A DNA stretch of 64,000 nt from Dechloromonas sp. Dech2017 (GCA_009469585.1 SSXW01000017.1:16101-80100); one strand, 5' to 3'; positions 1 to 9,383 are shown, counted from the first letter of the stretch. Numbers and translations are program-made. The notes: a model not told the origin generated them from the letters alone.

Positions 1-1
1 C

Positions 2-151
2 TTAAACCTGGCCCGGCGCTACAAGCTGTCGGCCTACGATGCCGCCTATTTGGAACTGGCCCTGCGCGCGGGACTTCCGTTGGCAACACTCGATGCAGGT
101 TTGGCGAAGGCTGCGACAACCGCGGGTGTTTCAGTCCTCGGCACTCATTAA
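2..151 (+). CDS. C-terminal end of a PIN-domain protein (VapC-like toxin), cut by the window edge
   Basis: The first 50 codons in frame 2 read through to TAA. They contain the block SAYDAAYLELA followed by PLATLDAGLAKAA, which is the typical C-terminal part of PIN-domain ribonucleases (YDA-YLELA, then L-T-D--L). PIN toxins of the VapC type cleave RNA and pair with a small antitoxin, which would lie to the left of the window. The gene converges on the nif operon. Only the tail is visible, so toxin activity and the partner cannot be judged. Confidence 0.7.
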   Translation, partial: LNLARRYKLSAYDAAYLELALRAGLPLATLDAGLAKAATTAGVSVLGTH

Positions 152-247
152 GGAAAATATTTCGGTGCTGACCGCAAAGCCGTTCGTATGGTGATGGAGC
201 CTCTTCAATTCCCGGGACGATTCATACCCCGGGGCGGCCTGCGCCAA

Positions 248-619
248 TCAGCCCTGGCTGGCACCAACCCGGAAATCGGCCAGCCCCACCTCGCCGTTTT
301 CCTCGTAGACGCCCAGCGCCCGCAGTTGCTTGCCTTCGCACAGGGCGCTGAGCGAGGTGCCGGTTTGCGGGGTGTAGACGATGCCGTGCATGGAGCAGCG
401 CAGGTGGCGGCCGTCGGCGTCGAAGACGGCGGGCTGTTCGCAGTCGAGGCGGCGCGGCATGTGCACGCAGCGGTTGATGTAGGCGTAGGCGGTGCCGGCG
501 AAGCGGATGAGCAGGCATTCTTCGCGCTGCCCCTCGAAGGTGATGGGCGCCTTCAGGTAGCGGCCATCGAGAAGCTCGGCGCTGGCGCACAGGGCGAGGC
601 GGGGCGGCACGGGGGGCAT
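248..619 (-). CDS. Nif-associated Rieske-type [2Fe-2S] protein
   Basis: Small soluble protein (123 aa) with the Rieske pattern C51-x-H53 and C75-x2-H78, which ligates a [2Fe-2S] cluster through two Cys and two His. There is no oxygenase catalytic domain, so it is more likely an electron carrier, as in the small Rieske ferredoxins (NirD/BphF type). The ATG at 619 is chosen because homologous sequence begins there; the open frame continues upstream to 793 but with unrelated composition. It is the last gene of the nifHDKT operon. A dispersed repeat (641-676) sits just in front of it. The electron partner is unknown. Confidence 0.8.
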   Translation of the reverse strand: MPPVPPRLALCASAELLDGRYLKAPITFEGQREECLLIRFAGTAYAYINRCVHMPRRLDCEQPAVFDADGRHLRCSMHGIVYTPQTGTSLSALCEGKQLRALGVYEENGEVGLADFRVGASQG

Positions 620-640
620 GGCGTGGGCGGGCGGCGAGCG

Positions 641-676
641 CTGCGGTCGACGGCAAAAATCGGCCAAAAACGAAAT
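641..676 (+). repeat. Dispersed CTGCGGTCRAC/A-tract repeat, copy 1
   Basis: Core CTGCGGTCGAC, then A5 tracts about 10 bases apart, in the gap between the 322-aa gene and the Rieske gene. Best conserved of the family together with copies at 16352 and 50234. Confidence 0.75.
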
Positions 677-689
677 TTGCCGCCGGGCT

Positions 690-1658
690 TCAGACGGCGT
701 AGGGCCGGTGCAGCCAGCCGCGCACCACGTCGACGTCCTTTTGCGGCAGGTAGGCGAAGCCGGCCAGGGCGTCTTCGACGACGGTCTGGGCAACCCAGTG
801 GGGAACGGCCTTGGTGCTCAACATGTGGAAATACCAGGCCATCGGATAGCCGCATTCGCGATCGAAGTGACTCAGGGCTTGTTGCAGCTTGAGCTGGCTG
901 GTGCCCGGGCCGGCGCCGAATTCCGGTGGGTCACCGGCCCGGGCGGGGATCGGCTGGGCGCGCAGGATGGCCTGCTGGAAGCGGTCGAGGTGTTCGCGGG
1001 TGGCGATCACCCAGTGGTTGAAGTAGGCGCTGGCGTTGCTGGCGCTGCTCGCCGTCCAGTCGGCGATCATCCGGTGAACGGCGGCCGGCTCGGGCTTTTG
1101 CGCCTGCATGCGGCGCAGGAAGGCGCCGATGTGCTGCAGGCGGCGGAACTGGTAGGTGGGCAGGCCGGTCGGTACGGGGGTGTCGGCGCCGCCGCGCGGG
1201 TCGACGATTTCTTCGAGCGAGGCCGGTTCGTTTGCGAACAGGCGGTGGACGCGCATTTCCTGGAGGTCCTCGATTTCCAGTTGCAGGAAATCGTCGGTGT
1301 CGTCGCCGACCGAGGCGACCAGGTAGTGGGTCTGGCCGACCAGGCGGGTGGCGAACAGGCTTTGTTCGGCGTAGTCGTCGATCAGCCGGCCGATGTCGCC
1401 GTCGCGCTGGTCGAGGGCCTCTTCGACCCAGCCTTCCAGGCTGTCGCTGACGCGCTGGCCGGCGCCGTCGATGACGCCGCCCAGCCGGTACCAGCCGCCG
1501 CGGTTGATGGCGTGGCGGAAGTGCCAGTCGGGGAGGGCGGCGCCGAGCGCCTTGACGAGGGCGCCGGGGCCGCTGCTGACCGGCACCTTGGTGCAGGTTT
1601 CGACGATGGCGGGGGCGAGCGTCTTGCAGTATTCGCTCCAGGCGAGGTTGTCTTTCAT
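690..1658 (-). CDS. Nif-operon protein of unknown function (322 aa)
   Basis: I do not recognise a family. The 322-aa product is acidic and soluble, with no signal peptide, membrane segment or Cys cluster. The start at 1658 overlaps the stop of the LRV gene by four bases (ATGA), a sign of translational coupling. It is followed by the Rieske gene, so all three are presumably made from the sigma54-dependent nifH promoter. Position downstream of nifHDKT-nifY and next to two Fe-S proteins suggests a nitrogenase accessory role, but the sequence alone gives no reaction. Confidence 0.75.
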   Translation of the reverse strand: MKDNLAWSEYCKTLAPAIVETCTKVPVSSGPGALVKALGAALPDWHFRHAINRGGWYRLGGVIDGAGQRVSDSLEGWVEEALDQRDGDIGRLIDDYAEQSLFATRLVGQTHYLVASVGDDTDDFLQLEIEDLQEMRVHRLFANEPASLEEIVDPRGGADTPVPTGLPTYQFRRLQHIGAFLRRMQAQKPEPAAVHRMIADWTASSASNASAYFNHWVIATREHLDRFQQAILRAQPIPARAGDPPEFGAGPGTSQLKLQQALSHFDRECGYPMAWYFHMLSTKAVPHWVAQTVVEDALAGFAYLPQKDVDVVRGWLHRPYAV

Positions 1659-2440
1659 CGGGTGCTTCCTTGGTGGCGGGCGGTTTCTTCGGCGAGGCGG
1701 GCGGCCACCGCCTCGCGGATTTCGACTTCCGGATCGTCGGCCAGGGCGGCCAGGAATTCGCTCGGGGCATTGCCGACGGCGGCCAGCCGCACCCACCATT
1801 CGGCGTCCTGAAGCAGGGCGGCGGCCAGGCCGGGCAGGGCGCGTTCGGCGACGATGGCGCGGACCTCCGGCTCCGGGTCGTCGGCCAGCAGGTGCAGGGC
1901 GAAGGCGGGCAGGCGGCCGGCCACCACCTTGCGTACCTCGCGCTCGGCATCCCTGGCCATCTTGGCCAGCTGGCCGTGCGGCAGGCGGCGGGCGACGGTG
2001 GCGCGGATCAGGTAGTCCGGGTCGTCGACCAGCTGGACGAGCAGCGGCTCGGGCAGGCGGGCGGCGACCGACAGGCGCACTTCGCGGTCCGGGTCGCGGA
2101 TCATGCTGACCAACTGGTCGGGCGGCAGGCGGGTGGCGACGACCCGGCGGACCACTTCGTCAGGATCGGATTTCAGGCCGAAAATGGCGTCGACCGCGGC
2201 ATAGCGGGCGGCGATGGCGCGCCGCTCCCAAAAGATGTCGTTCAGGTAGTTGGCCGCCAGCTCGCGGTTGTTGCGCAGGAAACGGTCGATCTGCCGGCCG
2301 CTGTGGGCGCGGATGCAGGCGTCGCCCGGCGTGCACCGCCGACTGTTCAGGTAGTCGGGATAGAAGCTGCAGCCGGCGCACAGGCCGAGGCGCCCGACTC
2401 CGGGCTGGCCGGCCGGATCGGCGGCCTGGTCACTGCTCAT
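1655..2440 (-). CDS. LRV protein: leucine-rich repeat variant with N-terminal 4Fe-4S site
   Basis: 261 aa from the ATG at 2440. C21-x2-C24-x11-C36-x5-C42 forms an N-terminal cluster-binding segment. From about residue 70 the protein is a series of ~24-residue helical repeats with recurring D-P-D--VR--VA-RLP units. This is the arrangement of the Azotobacter vinelandii LRV protein, an Fe-S solenoid encoded in its nif cluster. Function there is not established; a scaffold or binding role is plausible. The start overlaps the upstream small gene (ATG within its last codons) and the stop overlaps the next start. Confidence 0.88.
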   Translation of the reverse strand: MSSDQAADPAGQPGVGRLGLCAGCSFYPDYLNSRRCTPGDACIRAHSGRQIDRFLRNNRELAANYLNDIFWERRAIAARYAAVDAIFGLKSDPDEVVRRVVATRLPPDQLVSMIRDPDREVRLSVAARLPEPLLVQLVDDPDYLIRATVARRLPHGQLAKMARDAEREVRKVVAGRLPAFALHLLADDPEPEVRAIVAERALPGLAAALLQDAEWWVRLAAVGNAPSEFLAALADDPEVEIREAVAARLAEETARHQGSTR

Positions 2441-2693
2441 CGACCTTGGCGGCAACCAGGATGCCGGTAGCGCTGCTCGGGTCGTTGGTCAGCTCCAGGC
2501 AATGGCCGGTGGCACCGCTGATCAGGTAAAGATCGTAGGCGTCGACGCTGAGGGCCGGCGAGTAGCGGGGCGAAACGTCATCCTCGCTGCACTCGGTGAA
2601 GTGCAGTTTGGGGAAGCGCTGGCGCAGCGAAGCGGCGCGAGCGTCGAGCAGGGTGGCTTCGCCGACCTGGACGAGTTGGGCGCTGGTGATCAT
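2430..2693 (-). CDS. Small conserved-looking nif-operon protein (87 aa)
   Basis: 87 aa, acidic, beginning MITSAQLVQVGEATLLDAR. It has two Cys that do not form an obvious cluster motif. Its start overlaps the nifY stop by four bases (ATGA) and its end overlaps the LRV start by 11 bases, so it is clearly part of the coupled operon. It resembles the short uncharacterised proteins found next to nifY and LRV in Azotobacter-type clusters. I cannot name its function. Confidence 0.75.
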   Translation of the reverse strand: MITSAQLVQVGEATLLDARAASLRQRFPKLHFTECSEDDVSPRYSPALSVDAYDLYLISGATGHCLELTNDPSSATGILVAAKVDEQ

Positions 2694-3421
2694 GCCGACT
2701 CCTCGGTTTCGATTTGTTCCTCGAAGCGGGCCAGCGAGGCGGCCGGCACGCCCATGATCTGGGCCAGCCAGGGCGGCGGGCTGGCCAGCCGGCCCTGCAG
2801 CTCGGCCAGCACCTCGCGCGCCTTGCCGCCGGCCGGCTTCTTGACCGGATGGACGCCGGCCCGCACCGCCTTGGCGGCCGCCGGGCCGCCGATCGACTGG
2901 ATGTAGACGATCTGGCAGTCGCCGATCAGGGCCGAGCGGGCGGCGTTCTTGTCCTCGGCGGTGTCGGCCTCGACCGTGCTGCGCACGGCGATCAGGCGGA
3001 TCTCGGCGGGACCGACCTGGTAGATCAGGAAGCGTTCGCAGGAGCCGAAATGGCCGTCGAGGTTTTCACCGCGATTGGCGGCGATGGCGACGCGTAGCGA
3101 ACCGGGCATGTCGCCCTCCTGGTAGGCATCGACCCCCGGGAAATCGCTGTGCTCGACGCCCTGGCCCCAGAGTAGGCGGACGGCTTCCTTCAACTGGTCG
3201 CTGCCGACGCCGACGTGGCAGCCCTGCTCGGCGAAATCGCCGGCCAGGTTGTGGCGCAGGTCTTCGACGGTGAGCGTCCCGAGCTTGGCTTCGGTGAGCG
3301 GCGCTTCGAGCTTTTCGATGAGGGCGCCGACCAGGGCGCGGACATCCAGGCCGTTCAGGGCGCGGGCGGCCAGCGCGATGCGCAGGGCCGCTTCGCGGGA
3401 GGCGATAGGGGTTTCCGACAT
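2690..3421 (-). CDS. nifY: NifY/NafY family FeMo-cofactor chaperone
   Basis: 243 aa from the ATG at 3421, preceded by AAGGAG. Residues ~1-100 match the N-terminal NafY-type helical domain. Residues ~110-215 form the NifX/NifB-C cofactor-binding fold, with RVAIAANRGENLDGHFGSC and the downstream IGGPAA stretch. Proteins of this family bind apo-nitrogenase or FeMo-co and help cofactor insertion. The position behind nifT and a ferredoxin favours NifY over NafY, which in Azotobacter is linked to rnf. It is part of the nifH operon. Confidence 0.88.
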   Translation of the reverse strand: MSETPIASREAALRIALAARALNGLDVRALVGALIEKLEAPLTEAKLGTLTVEDLRHNLAGDFAEQGCHVGVGSDQLKEAVRLLWGQGVEHSDFPGVDAYQEGDMPGSLRVAIAANRGENLDGHFGSCERFLIYQVGPAEIRLIAVRSTVEADTAEDKNAARSALIGDCQIVYIQSIGGPAAAKAVRAGVHPVKKPAGGKAREVLAELQGRLASPPPWLAQIMGVPAASLARFEEQIETEESA

Positions 3422-3438
3422 GATGGGCTCCTTTTTTA

Positions 3439-3535
3439 GGATCGAGGATCGAGCTATTAGGATCGAGTGGGCCAAGGCCGCTGGCCGGCCACGGCTTACT
3501 CGATCCCAGGCAACTGGATCCTCGATCCTGCTCTT
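3439..3535. repeat. Imperfect inverted repeat built of GGATCGAG units (copy 1)
   Basis: Between the ferredoxin and nifY, the units AGGATCGAGGATCGAG and CTATTAGGATCGAG are answered near the other end by CTCGATCCCAGG and GGATCCTCGATCCT. The transcript could fold into a long hairpin. A related copy lies at 3752-3842. Confidence 0.7.
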
Positions 3536-3725
3536 ACGCCGGGCTGATGCAGCCCGAGGGGCAGACGTCGACGCACAGCGGGGAATCGTTGTGGCCGTCG
3601 CACTCGGTGCAGGTCGCGGCGTCGATCTTGTAGAAGATCTTGCCGGAGCTGATCGACTTGGTCGGACAGACCGGCTTGCAGTCGCCGCAGGCGGTGCACA
3701 TGTCGGGGTCGATTTTCATTGCCAT
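3534..3725 (-). CDS. Nif-associated 2[4Fe-4S] ferredoxin (63 aa)
   Basis: Two cluster motifs: C10-x2-C13-x2-C16-x3-C20-P and C39-x2-C42-x8-C51-x3-C55-P, with one extra Cys at 59. The eight-residue insertion in the second motif is typical of nif ferredoxins of the FdxN class. AGGAG lies nine bases before the ATG at 3725. It sits between nifT and nifY, and hairpin-forming repeats flank it on both sides. It probably carries low-potential electrons to nitrogenase or to cofactor assembly; which one cannot be told from sequence. Confidence 0.9.
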   Translation of the reverse strand: MAMKIDPDMCTACGDCKPVCPTKSISSGKIFYKIDAATCTECDGHNDSPLCVDVCPSGCISPA

Positions 3726-3751
3726 GGTGGTTAGCTCCTAGTTCGTTAGTT

Positions 3752-3842
3752 GCCTAGGATCGAGGTGTTAGCTATTAGTGGGCCGAGGTGGGCGACGGTT
3801 TTCGCCTTTGCTCGATCCTAATAGCTGGATCCTCGATCCTGG
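3752..3842. repeat. Imperfect inverted repeat built of GGATCGAG units (copy 2)
   Basis: Second copy of the repeat at 3439-3535, here between nifT and the ferredoxin. It starts CCTAGGATCGAGG and ends with CTCGATCCTAATAGC and GGATCCTCGATCCTGG. Both copies share the CTATTAG and GGGCC words in the loop region. Confidence 0.7.
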
Positions 3843-4070
3843 TCAGTCTTCAGCAGCGCCAAGACGCTTGGCGCGCAGGGAAATGGGCAGGCGTGCCGGT
3901 TTGGCGATGGGGTCGATGAAGTAGGTTCCGCCGTTGTCCAGTTTCAGTTCGCCGCCCCATTTTTCCGGGGTGTCGAATTCGATGGACTCGATCGAAGCTT
4001 CCAGATCGCGCTTCGGAAGGTAGAAAACCAATCCGCCGCTGGCACCTTGCTGGATCATGATGTTGGCCAT
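3843..4070 (-). CDS. nifT: NifT/FixU family protein
   Basis: 75 aa. The start MANIMIQQGASGGLVFYLPK and the central D-GG-Y-IDP segment fit the NifT/FixU family, small beta-rich proteins encoded directly after nifK. Loss of nifT has little effect in the species where it was studied, and its role is unresolved. It is separated from nifK by a 115 bp hairpin-rich spacer. Confidence 0.92.
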   Translation of the reverse strand: MANIMIQQGASGGLVFYLPKRDLEASIESIEFDTPEKWGGELKLDNGGTYFIDPIAKPARLPISLRAKRLGAAED

Positions 4071-4083
4071 TACAGCTCCCTCT

Positions 4084-4198
4084 TTTGGCAGGGGAAGGGA
4101 GAAGGGTGAAGGGGGATGCCCCCACCCCGGCCCTCCCCCTGTCGGGGGAGGGGGAGCAGCGGCTACCCTTCTCCCTTCCCTCTTCTCCCTTCCCTTAA
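4084..4198. repeat. Nested inverted repeat between nifK and nifT
   Basis: An outer stem of GGGAAGGGAGAAGGG-type sequence pairs with CCCTTCTCCCTTCCC, and an inner stem of CCCTCCCCC pairs with GGGGGAGGG around TGTC. It fills the whole spacer. Such hairpins can lower or stabilise downstream mRNA, which would fit the high nifHDK versus lower nifT-onward demand. That effect is an inference. Confidence 0.75.
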
Positions 4199-5767
4199 TT
4201 AACGCACCAGGTCGAAGTTGTAGTCGGTCGTACCCATGCCGATCGTTTCCTTGTCGAGCTGCTCAAGAACGGCGTTGGTCAGCTGGGTGACGACGGACAT
4301 CATGCCTTCGTAGCCCATGGTGGTCTGACGATGCAGGTGATGCCGGTCGAACAGCGGGAAGCCGAGGCGGATCAGCGGTACTTCGAAGGCTTCACCGAGG
4401 TGGCGGGTGTCGCGCTGGATGTACTTGCCGTAGGAGTTGCCGATCAGGAAGTCCGGCTTGTCCGTGAAGCACAGGCTGCGCATGTGCCACAGGTCGTTGC
4501 CCGCATAGACCTTGCCATTGACGCCGAAGGGGCTGGAGGCGAGGAGTTTCTCGGCCTGCTTGGCCCAGCGCTTGCTGCCGTTGTGGGCCAGGATGTGGGT
4601 CGGCTCGGCGCCGCACTCGAGCAGGATCTTGACCATGCCGAGGACGAAGTCGGGGTCGCCGTACAGCGCGAACTTCTTGCCGTGCAGCCAGGCGTGGCTG
4701 TCGGACAGGAGGTCCATGCAGCGGCCGCGTTCCTTGGCCAGCGATTCGGGAATCGGCTTGCCGGTCAGTTCGGAGACCTTCATCAGGAACTCGTCGGTCC
4801 ACTCGACGCCCATCGGGATGTTCAGCTTGGGAATGTCGTGGTTCCACGTGTTCTCGACGAACTTCTTCGTCTTTTCCAGCTGGCCCGGCTGCAGCAGCAG
4901 GGTGGTGATGGCGTTCGGCGCATCCTTCACTTCGTCCATCGTCGTGCCGCCGGCGTACATGCGGAATTCGCCGTCAGCCGGGGTATCGAAGACTTCCGAG
5001 GGATCGGAGAGATAGCTGTAGGAAACGTCCATCTCGCCGAGCATGCGCTTGATGACGGCGAAGTTGCCGAGGTAGGTTTCGAAGCCCGGCACGATGTTGA
5101 CCTTGCCGTTCGAGCCGACCTTCTTGCCGTCCATGGCGTTCAGCGTGAAGTAGCGCAGCACGCCTTCTTCCATGTTGTCCCAGCCGGTGGTGTGCGAACC
5201 GACGAAGGACGGGGTGTGGGCGTAAGGCACCGGGTAATCCTGGGGGATGTTGCCGGCCTTCTTGGTGTTGTTGATGAAGGCGTTGAGGTCGTCACCGATG
5301 ACTTCCGCCATGCAGGTGGTGGACACCGCGATCATGTCCGGCTTGTAGATCGCCTTGGCGTTCTCCAGGCCGTCGATCATGTTCTTCTGGCCGCCGAACA
5401 CGGCTGCGTCCTCGGTCATCGAGTCGGAGACGCAGGAGCACGGTTCCTTGAAGTGGCGGTTGAAGTAGGTGCGGAAGTAGGCGACGCAGCCTTGCGAGCC
5501 ATGCACGTAGGGCAGGGTCTTGTGGAAGCCCGAGGCGCAGAGGACGGCGCCGAGCGGCTGGCAGGCCTTGGCCGGATCGACGGTCAGGGCTTCGCGTTGG
5601 AAGTTGAGATCCTGGTATTCCTTCGAGGTGGTCCATACGAAGGTATCCCACACTTTGTCCGGGGCGTGCATCTCTTCGAATTGCTGACGCTTTTCGGTCA
5701 GGTTCTTCTTGTAGTCGTCGTCGCGGAACAGCGGGTAACAGGGCTTGATGTTGTCAGCGGTTTGCAT
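4199..5767 (-). CDS. nifK: Nitrogenase MoFe protein beta chain
   Basis: 522 aa from the ATG at 5767 (AGGAG seven bases upstream), almost exactly the Azotobacter length. P-cluster Cys ligands are at 69, 94 and 152 and the conserved Ser at 187. NifK pairs with NifD in the alpha2-beta2 MoFe protein, which holds the P-cluster at the subunit interface and accepts electrons from NifH. It lies 71 bp behind nifD in the nifHDK operon. All expected functional residues are present, so it should be active. Confidence 0.99.
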   Translation of the reverse strand: MQTADNIKPCYPLFRDDDYKKNLTEKRQQFEEMHAPDKVWDTFVWTTSKEYQDLNFQREALTVDPAKACQPLGAVLCASGFHKTLPYVHGSQGCVAYFRTYFNRHFKEPCSCVSDSMTEDAAVFGGQKNMIDGLENAKAIYKPDMIAVSTTCMAEVIGDDLNAFINNTKKAGNIPQDYPVPYAHTPSFVGSHTTGWDNMEEGVLRYFTLNAMDGKKVGSNGKVNIVPGFETYLGNFAVIKRMLGEMDVSYSYLSDPSEVFDTPADGEFRMYAGGTTMDEVKDAPNAITTLLLQPGQLEKTKKFVENTWNHDIPKLNIPMGVEWTDEFLMKVSELTGKPIPESLAKERGRCMDLLSDSHAWLHGKKFALYGDPDFVLGMVKILLECGAEPTHILAHNGSKRWAKQAEKLLASSPFGVNGKVYAGNDLWHMRSLCFTDKPDFLIGNSYGKYIQRDTRHLGEAFEVPLIRLGFPLFDRHHLHRQTTMGYEGMMSVVTQLTNAVLEQLDKETIGMGTTDYNFDLVR

Positions 5768-5838
5768 TGCTAGCTCCTTGCCCGTACCGCTCATTCGCGG
5801 TCACGGGCGCAAGGTTGAGGATTTGCCAATCAATAAGC

Positions 5839-7308
5839 TCAGGCGGCCTTCTTCACTTCTTCGGCGGCCTTCTTCCAGGGCGGAACGAGGTTGCCGAAGA
5901 CCGGGCTGGACAGGGCGATGTCCATGTCGCGGGCGAAGATGGCGAAGCCGTCGTAGCCGTGGTAGGGGCCGGAGTAGTCCCAGGAGTGCATCTGGCGCAG
6001 GGGAATGCCCATCTTCTGGAAGATGTACTTTTCCTTGATGCCGGAGCCGACCATGTCGGGCTTGAGCTTCTTGACGAACTCCTCCAGTTCGAAACCGGTG
6101 ACGTCGTCGTAGAGCAGGGTGGCGTCGCCCATTTCCTTGATCGTGCGGTCGTAGTCGTCGTTGTGGCCGAACTCGTAGCCGGTGCCGATGACTTCCATGC
6201 CGAGATCCTCGTAGGCGCCGATCACGTGACGCGGACGCAGGCCACCGACGTAGAGCATGACCTTCTTGCCTTCGAGGCGCGGCCGGTACTTGGCGATGAT
6301 GGCGTCCATCATCGGCTGGTAGCGGGCGATGACGGCCTCGGTCTTTTCCTTGATGGAATCGTCGAAGAAGGCGGCGATCTTGCGCAGCGACTCGATGATC
6401 TTGGTCGGGCCGAAGAAGTTGTACTCGATGTACGGGATGCCGTACTTCTCTTCCATGTGGCGCGAGATGTAGTTCATCGAGCGGTAGCAGTGCAGCAGGT
6501 TCAGCTTGACGCGCGGCGAGTTCATCATCTCGGCGATGGTGCCGTCGCCGGACCACTGGGAAACGACGCGCAGGCCCATTTCCTCGAGGATGATGCGGGT
6601 TGCCCAGGCATCTCCGCCGATGTTGTAGTCGCCGATGATGGCCACGTCGTAGGGGGTGCCTTCGAAGGGCTGGCCGTCGCGTTTGTCGAGCACCCAGTCA
6701 CGGATGGCGTCGTTGGCGATGTGGTGGCCGAGCGACTGCGAGACGCCGCGGAAACCTTCGCAGCGGACCGGCACGACCGGCTTGTCGATGGCCTTGGCAG
6801 CCTTCTTGGAGACCGACTCGATGTCGTCGCCGATCAGGCCGATCGGGCATTCGGACTGGACCGAGATACCCTTGTTGAGCGGGAAGAGCTCTTCGATTTC
6901 CTCGATCAGCTTGGCCAGCTTCTTGTCGCCGCCGAAGACGATGTCCTTTTCCTGGAAGTCCGAGGTGAAGTTCATCGTGCCGAAGGTGTCGACGCCGGTG
7001 GTGCCGACGTAGTAGTTACGGCGACCGGCGCGGGAATACTGGCCGCAGCCTACCGGGCCGTGCGAGATGTGGATCATGTCCTTGATCGGACCCCAGACCA
7101 CGCCCTTGGAACCGGCGTAGGCACAACCGCGGATGGTCATCACGCCGGGCAGGGACTTGCGGTTGGAAGTGATGCACTTCTTCGATTGTTCGATGGTTTG
7201 ATCGTTGACCGCCAGGTGCTTGGTGCGGTCCTTCTTGGCTTTTTCCGGATAAACCTCAAGCACCTCGGCGATGAGGGCATCGGTTTCTTCGCGAGACAGA
7301 GTCGTCAT
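5839..7308 (-). CDS. nifD: Nitrogenase MoFe protein alpha chain
   Basis: 489 aa from the ATG at 7308, preceded by AGGAGG. P-cluster ligands C62, C88 and C154, FeMo-co ligands C274 and H441, and the active-site residues V70, R96, Q191 and H195 are all present, so this is a molybdenum enzyme that binds FeMo-cofactor. It reduces N2 to ammonia with NifK and NifH. The reading frame extends upstream of 7308, but the ribosome site and family alignment fix the start. The 93 bp nifH-nifD spacer contains GC-rich hairpins. Confidence 0.99.
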   Translation of the reverse strand: MTTLSREETDALIAEVLEVYPEKAKKDRTKHLAVNDQTIEQSKKCITSNRKSLPGVMTIRGCAYAGSKGVVWGPIKDMIHISHGPVGCGQYSRAGRRNYYVGTTGVDTFGTMNFTSDFQEKDIVFGGDKKLAKLIEEIEELFPLNKGISVQSECPIGLIGDDIESVSKKAAKAIDKPVVPVRCEGFRGVSQSLGHHIANDAIRDWVLDKRDGQPFEGTPYDVAIIGDYNIGGDAWATRIILEEMGLRVVSQWSGDGTIAEMMNSPRVKLNLLHCYRSMNYISRHMEEKYGIPYIEYNFFGPTKIIESLRKIAAFFDDSIKEKTEAVIARYQPMMDAIIAKYRPRLEGKKVMLYVGGLRPRHVIGAYEDLGMEVIGTGYEFGHNDDYDRTIKEMGDATLLYDDVTGFELEEFVKKLKPDMVGSGIKEKYIFQKMGIPLRQMHSWDYSGPYHGYDGFAIFARDMDIALSSPVFGNLVPPWKKAAEEVKKAA

Positions 7309-7401
7309 TTTTTCCTCCTGACGCCGCCACCAATCTGTGGCCGGCGTACTGGTTGAAAGTGGCGGGAAGGCTGGGCGCCCCCCCGCCGTGTCTTGCACAA
7401 C

Positions 7402-8310
<909 letters not shown>

Positions 8311-8363
8311 TTAGTCTGTCAGTCGATTTGCGAAAGAATCATTGAGAGTCGCACCTCACCTTC

Positions 8364-8379
8364 TGCACGTAACGTGCCA
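8364..8379 (-). promoter_or_regulatory. Sigma54 (-24/-12) promoter of nifH
   Basis: On the minus strand TGGCAC-GTTAC-GTGCA, with GG and GC exactly ten bases apart. It predicts transcription from about 8353 and a leader of roughly 55 nt before nifH. Confidence 0.92.
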
Positions 8380-8414
8380 GGTCGACTGGCAGACTCCAAG
8401 TTATTGAATCGGCA

Positions 8415-9362
8415 ATGAAAATCGAAAATTTGACGGTTTCGGCCAGGGTCGATGGATGCGACAATTCCCCTATGCTTTGTAGGGGTGACGACAAGGCCGA
8501 CGCTTTCCCGGTCAGCCGCCTGCCGCCGGCCGTGGCGACCGACAAGGCCTCGCTGCCGCGCCAGGTGCGCCTGCCCATCAACCGCTGCAACCTGCCGGCC
8601 GTCGTGCTCGGCAGCCTGACCTTCCAGCGCTACCCGACGCCGCTGCTGCTCGATGGCGTCGCCGAACTGCACCGCGATCTCTTCCGCCGCCTCAACTGCG
8701 CCCCGGCCGCCGAGCGGGCGGCCGTCTTCCGCGACTACCTGACCGTGCATTTCCGGCTCGAACGGCCGGAGGACATGGGCCTCGGCGGCCAGCCGCGCGG
8801 CCGCTCGAAAAGCCGGGCCAAGGCCAACTACGAGCGCATGATCCGCGGCTGGAGCTTCGATTCCGACAGCCGCGAGGGGGCGGTTCTCAAGGGCTGGGTC
8901 GAGTCGCGCTTCGGGCTGATGGCGCGCTACCACGGCCAGCCGCTGCGCAATCCGGCCGACGACGCCTACAGCCGCTACCAGGCGATGCGCTCGCAGGGGC
9001 TGTACGGCACCAATGCGCTGGAGGCCCAGCTCGACCTGGTCTACGCCTTCTGCCAGCAGGAGCTGACGCTGCGCCACCCGGGCGCCCGCCACGTCACCCT
9101 CTACCGCGGCGTCAACCGCATGGCCGACCACGAGGTGCTGGCCAAGGGGGAGGGCGGCCGCCACGTCATCCTGCTCAACAACATCAGTTCCTTCACCTGC
9201 AGCCGCGAACGGGCCTGTGAGTTCGGCGACTACATCCTGACGGTGAACGTGCCGCTGACCAAGGTCTTCTTCCAGTGCGGCCTGTTGCCCGGCGTGCTGC
9301 AGGGCGAAGACGAGTTCCTGGTGATCGGCGGCGTGGTCGATGTCACGTTGTCTACTTTGTAA
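8415..9362 (+). CDS. draT: NAD+-dinitrogenase-reductase ADP-ribosyltransferase DraT
   Basis: 315 aa. The segment RLPINRCNLPAVVLGSLTFQ and the downstream FRRLN, GLYGTNALEAQLDLVYAF, TLYRGVN and LNNISSFT blocks match DraT. DraT inactivates NifH by attaching ADP-ribose to the Arg near its cluster when ammonium or darkness/anoxia signals arrive; DraG (20213-21193 here) reverses it. The ATG at 8415 has a weak ribosome site. The ATG at 8472 or a GTG near 8532 would give lengths closer to characterised DraT and are also possible. The nifH NifA site at 8478-8493 lies inside the first codons if 8415 is used. Confidence 0.95.
   Translation: MKIENLTVSARVDGCDNSPMLCRGDDKADAFPVSRLPPAVATDKASLPRQVRLPINRCNLPAVVLGSLTFQRYPTPLLLDGVAELHRDLFRRLNCAPAAERAAVFRDYLTVHFRLERPEDMGLGGQPRGRSKSRAKANYERMIRGWSFDSDSREGAVLKGWVESRFGLMARYHGQPLRNPADDAYSRYQAMRSQGLYGTNALEAQLDLVYAFCQQELTLRHPGARHVTLYRGVNRMADHEVLAKGEGGRHVILLNNISSFTCSRERACEFGDYILTVNVPLTKVFFQCGLLPGVLQGEDEFLVIGGVVDVTLSTL
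8478..8493. promoter_or_regulatory. NifA upstream activator site for nifH
   Basis: Perfect TGT-N10-ACA (spacer AGGGGTGACG), about 100 bp upstream of the nifH -24 element, the usual distance for NifA acting by DNA looping. Confidence 0.88.
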
Positions 9363-9383
9363 GGGGCGCCAGGCCCGTTAGCC

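Noticed and set aside
4331..5773. Long open frame opposite nifK, and similar long frames opposite nifD, nifH, rnf genes and the MmeI-like gene
   Set aside because: High GC gives long antisense frames. The sense products match known families with intact active sites and the antisense products do not.
5839..7308. Alternative (V or Fe-only) nitrogenase
   Set aside because: NifD has the Mo-type residues at all positions checked, and no delta subunit gene (vnfG/anfG) is present.
9341..9356. NifA site before the SagB unit
   Set aside because: Reads TGT-N10-ACT, not ACA, and lies only about 30 bp from the -24 box. Kept as a near miss.
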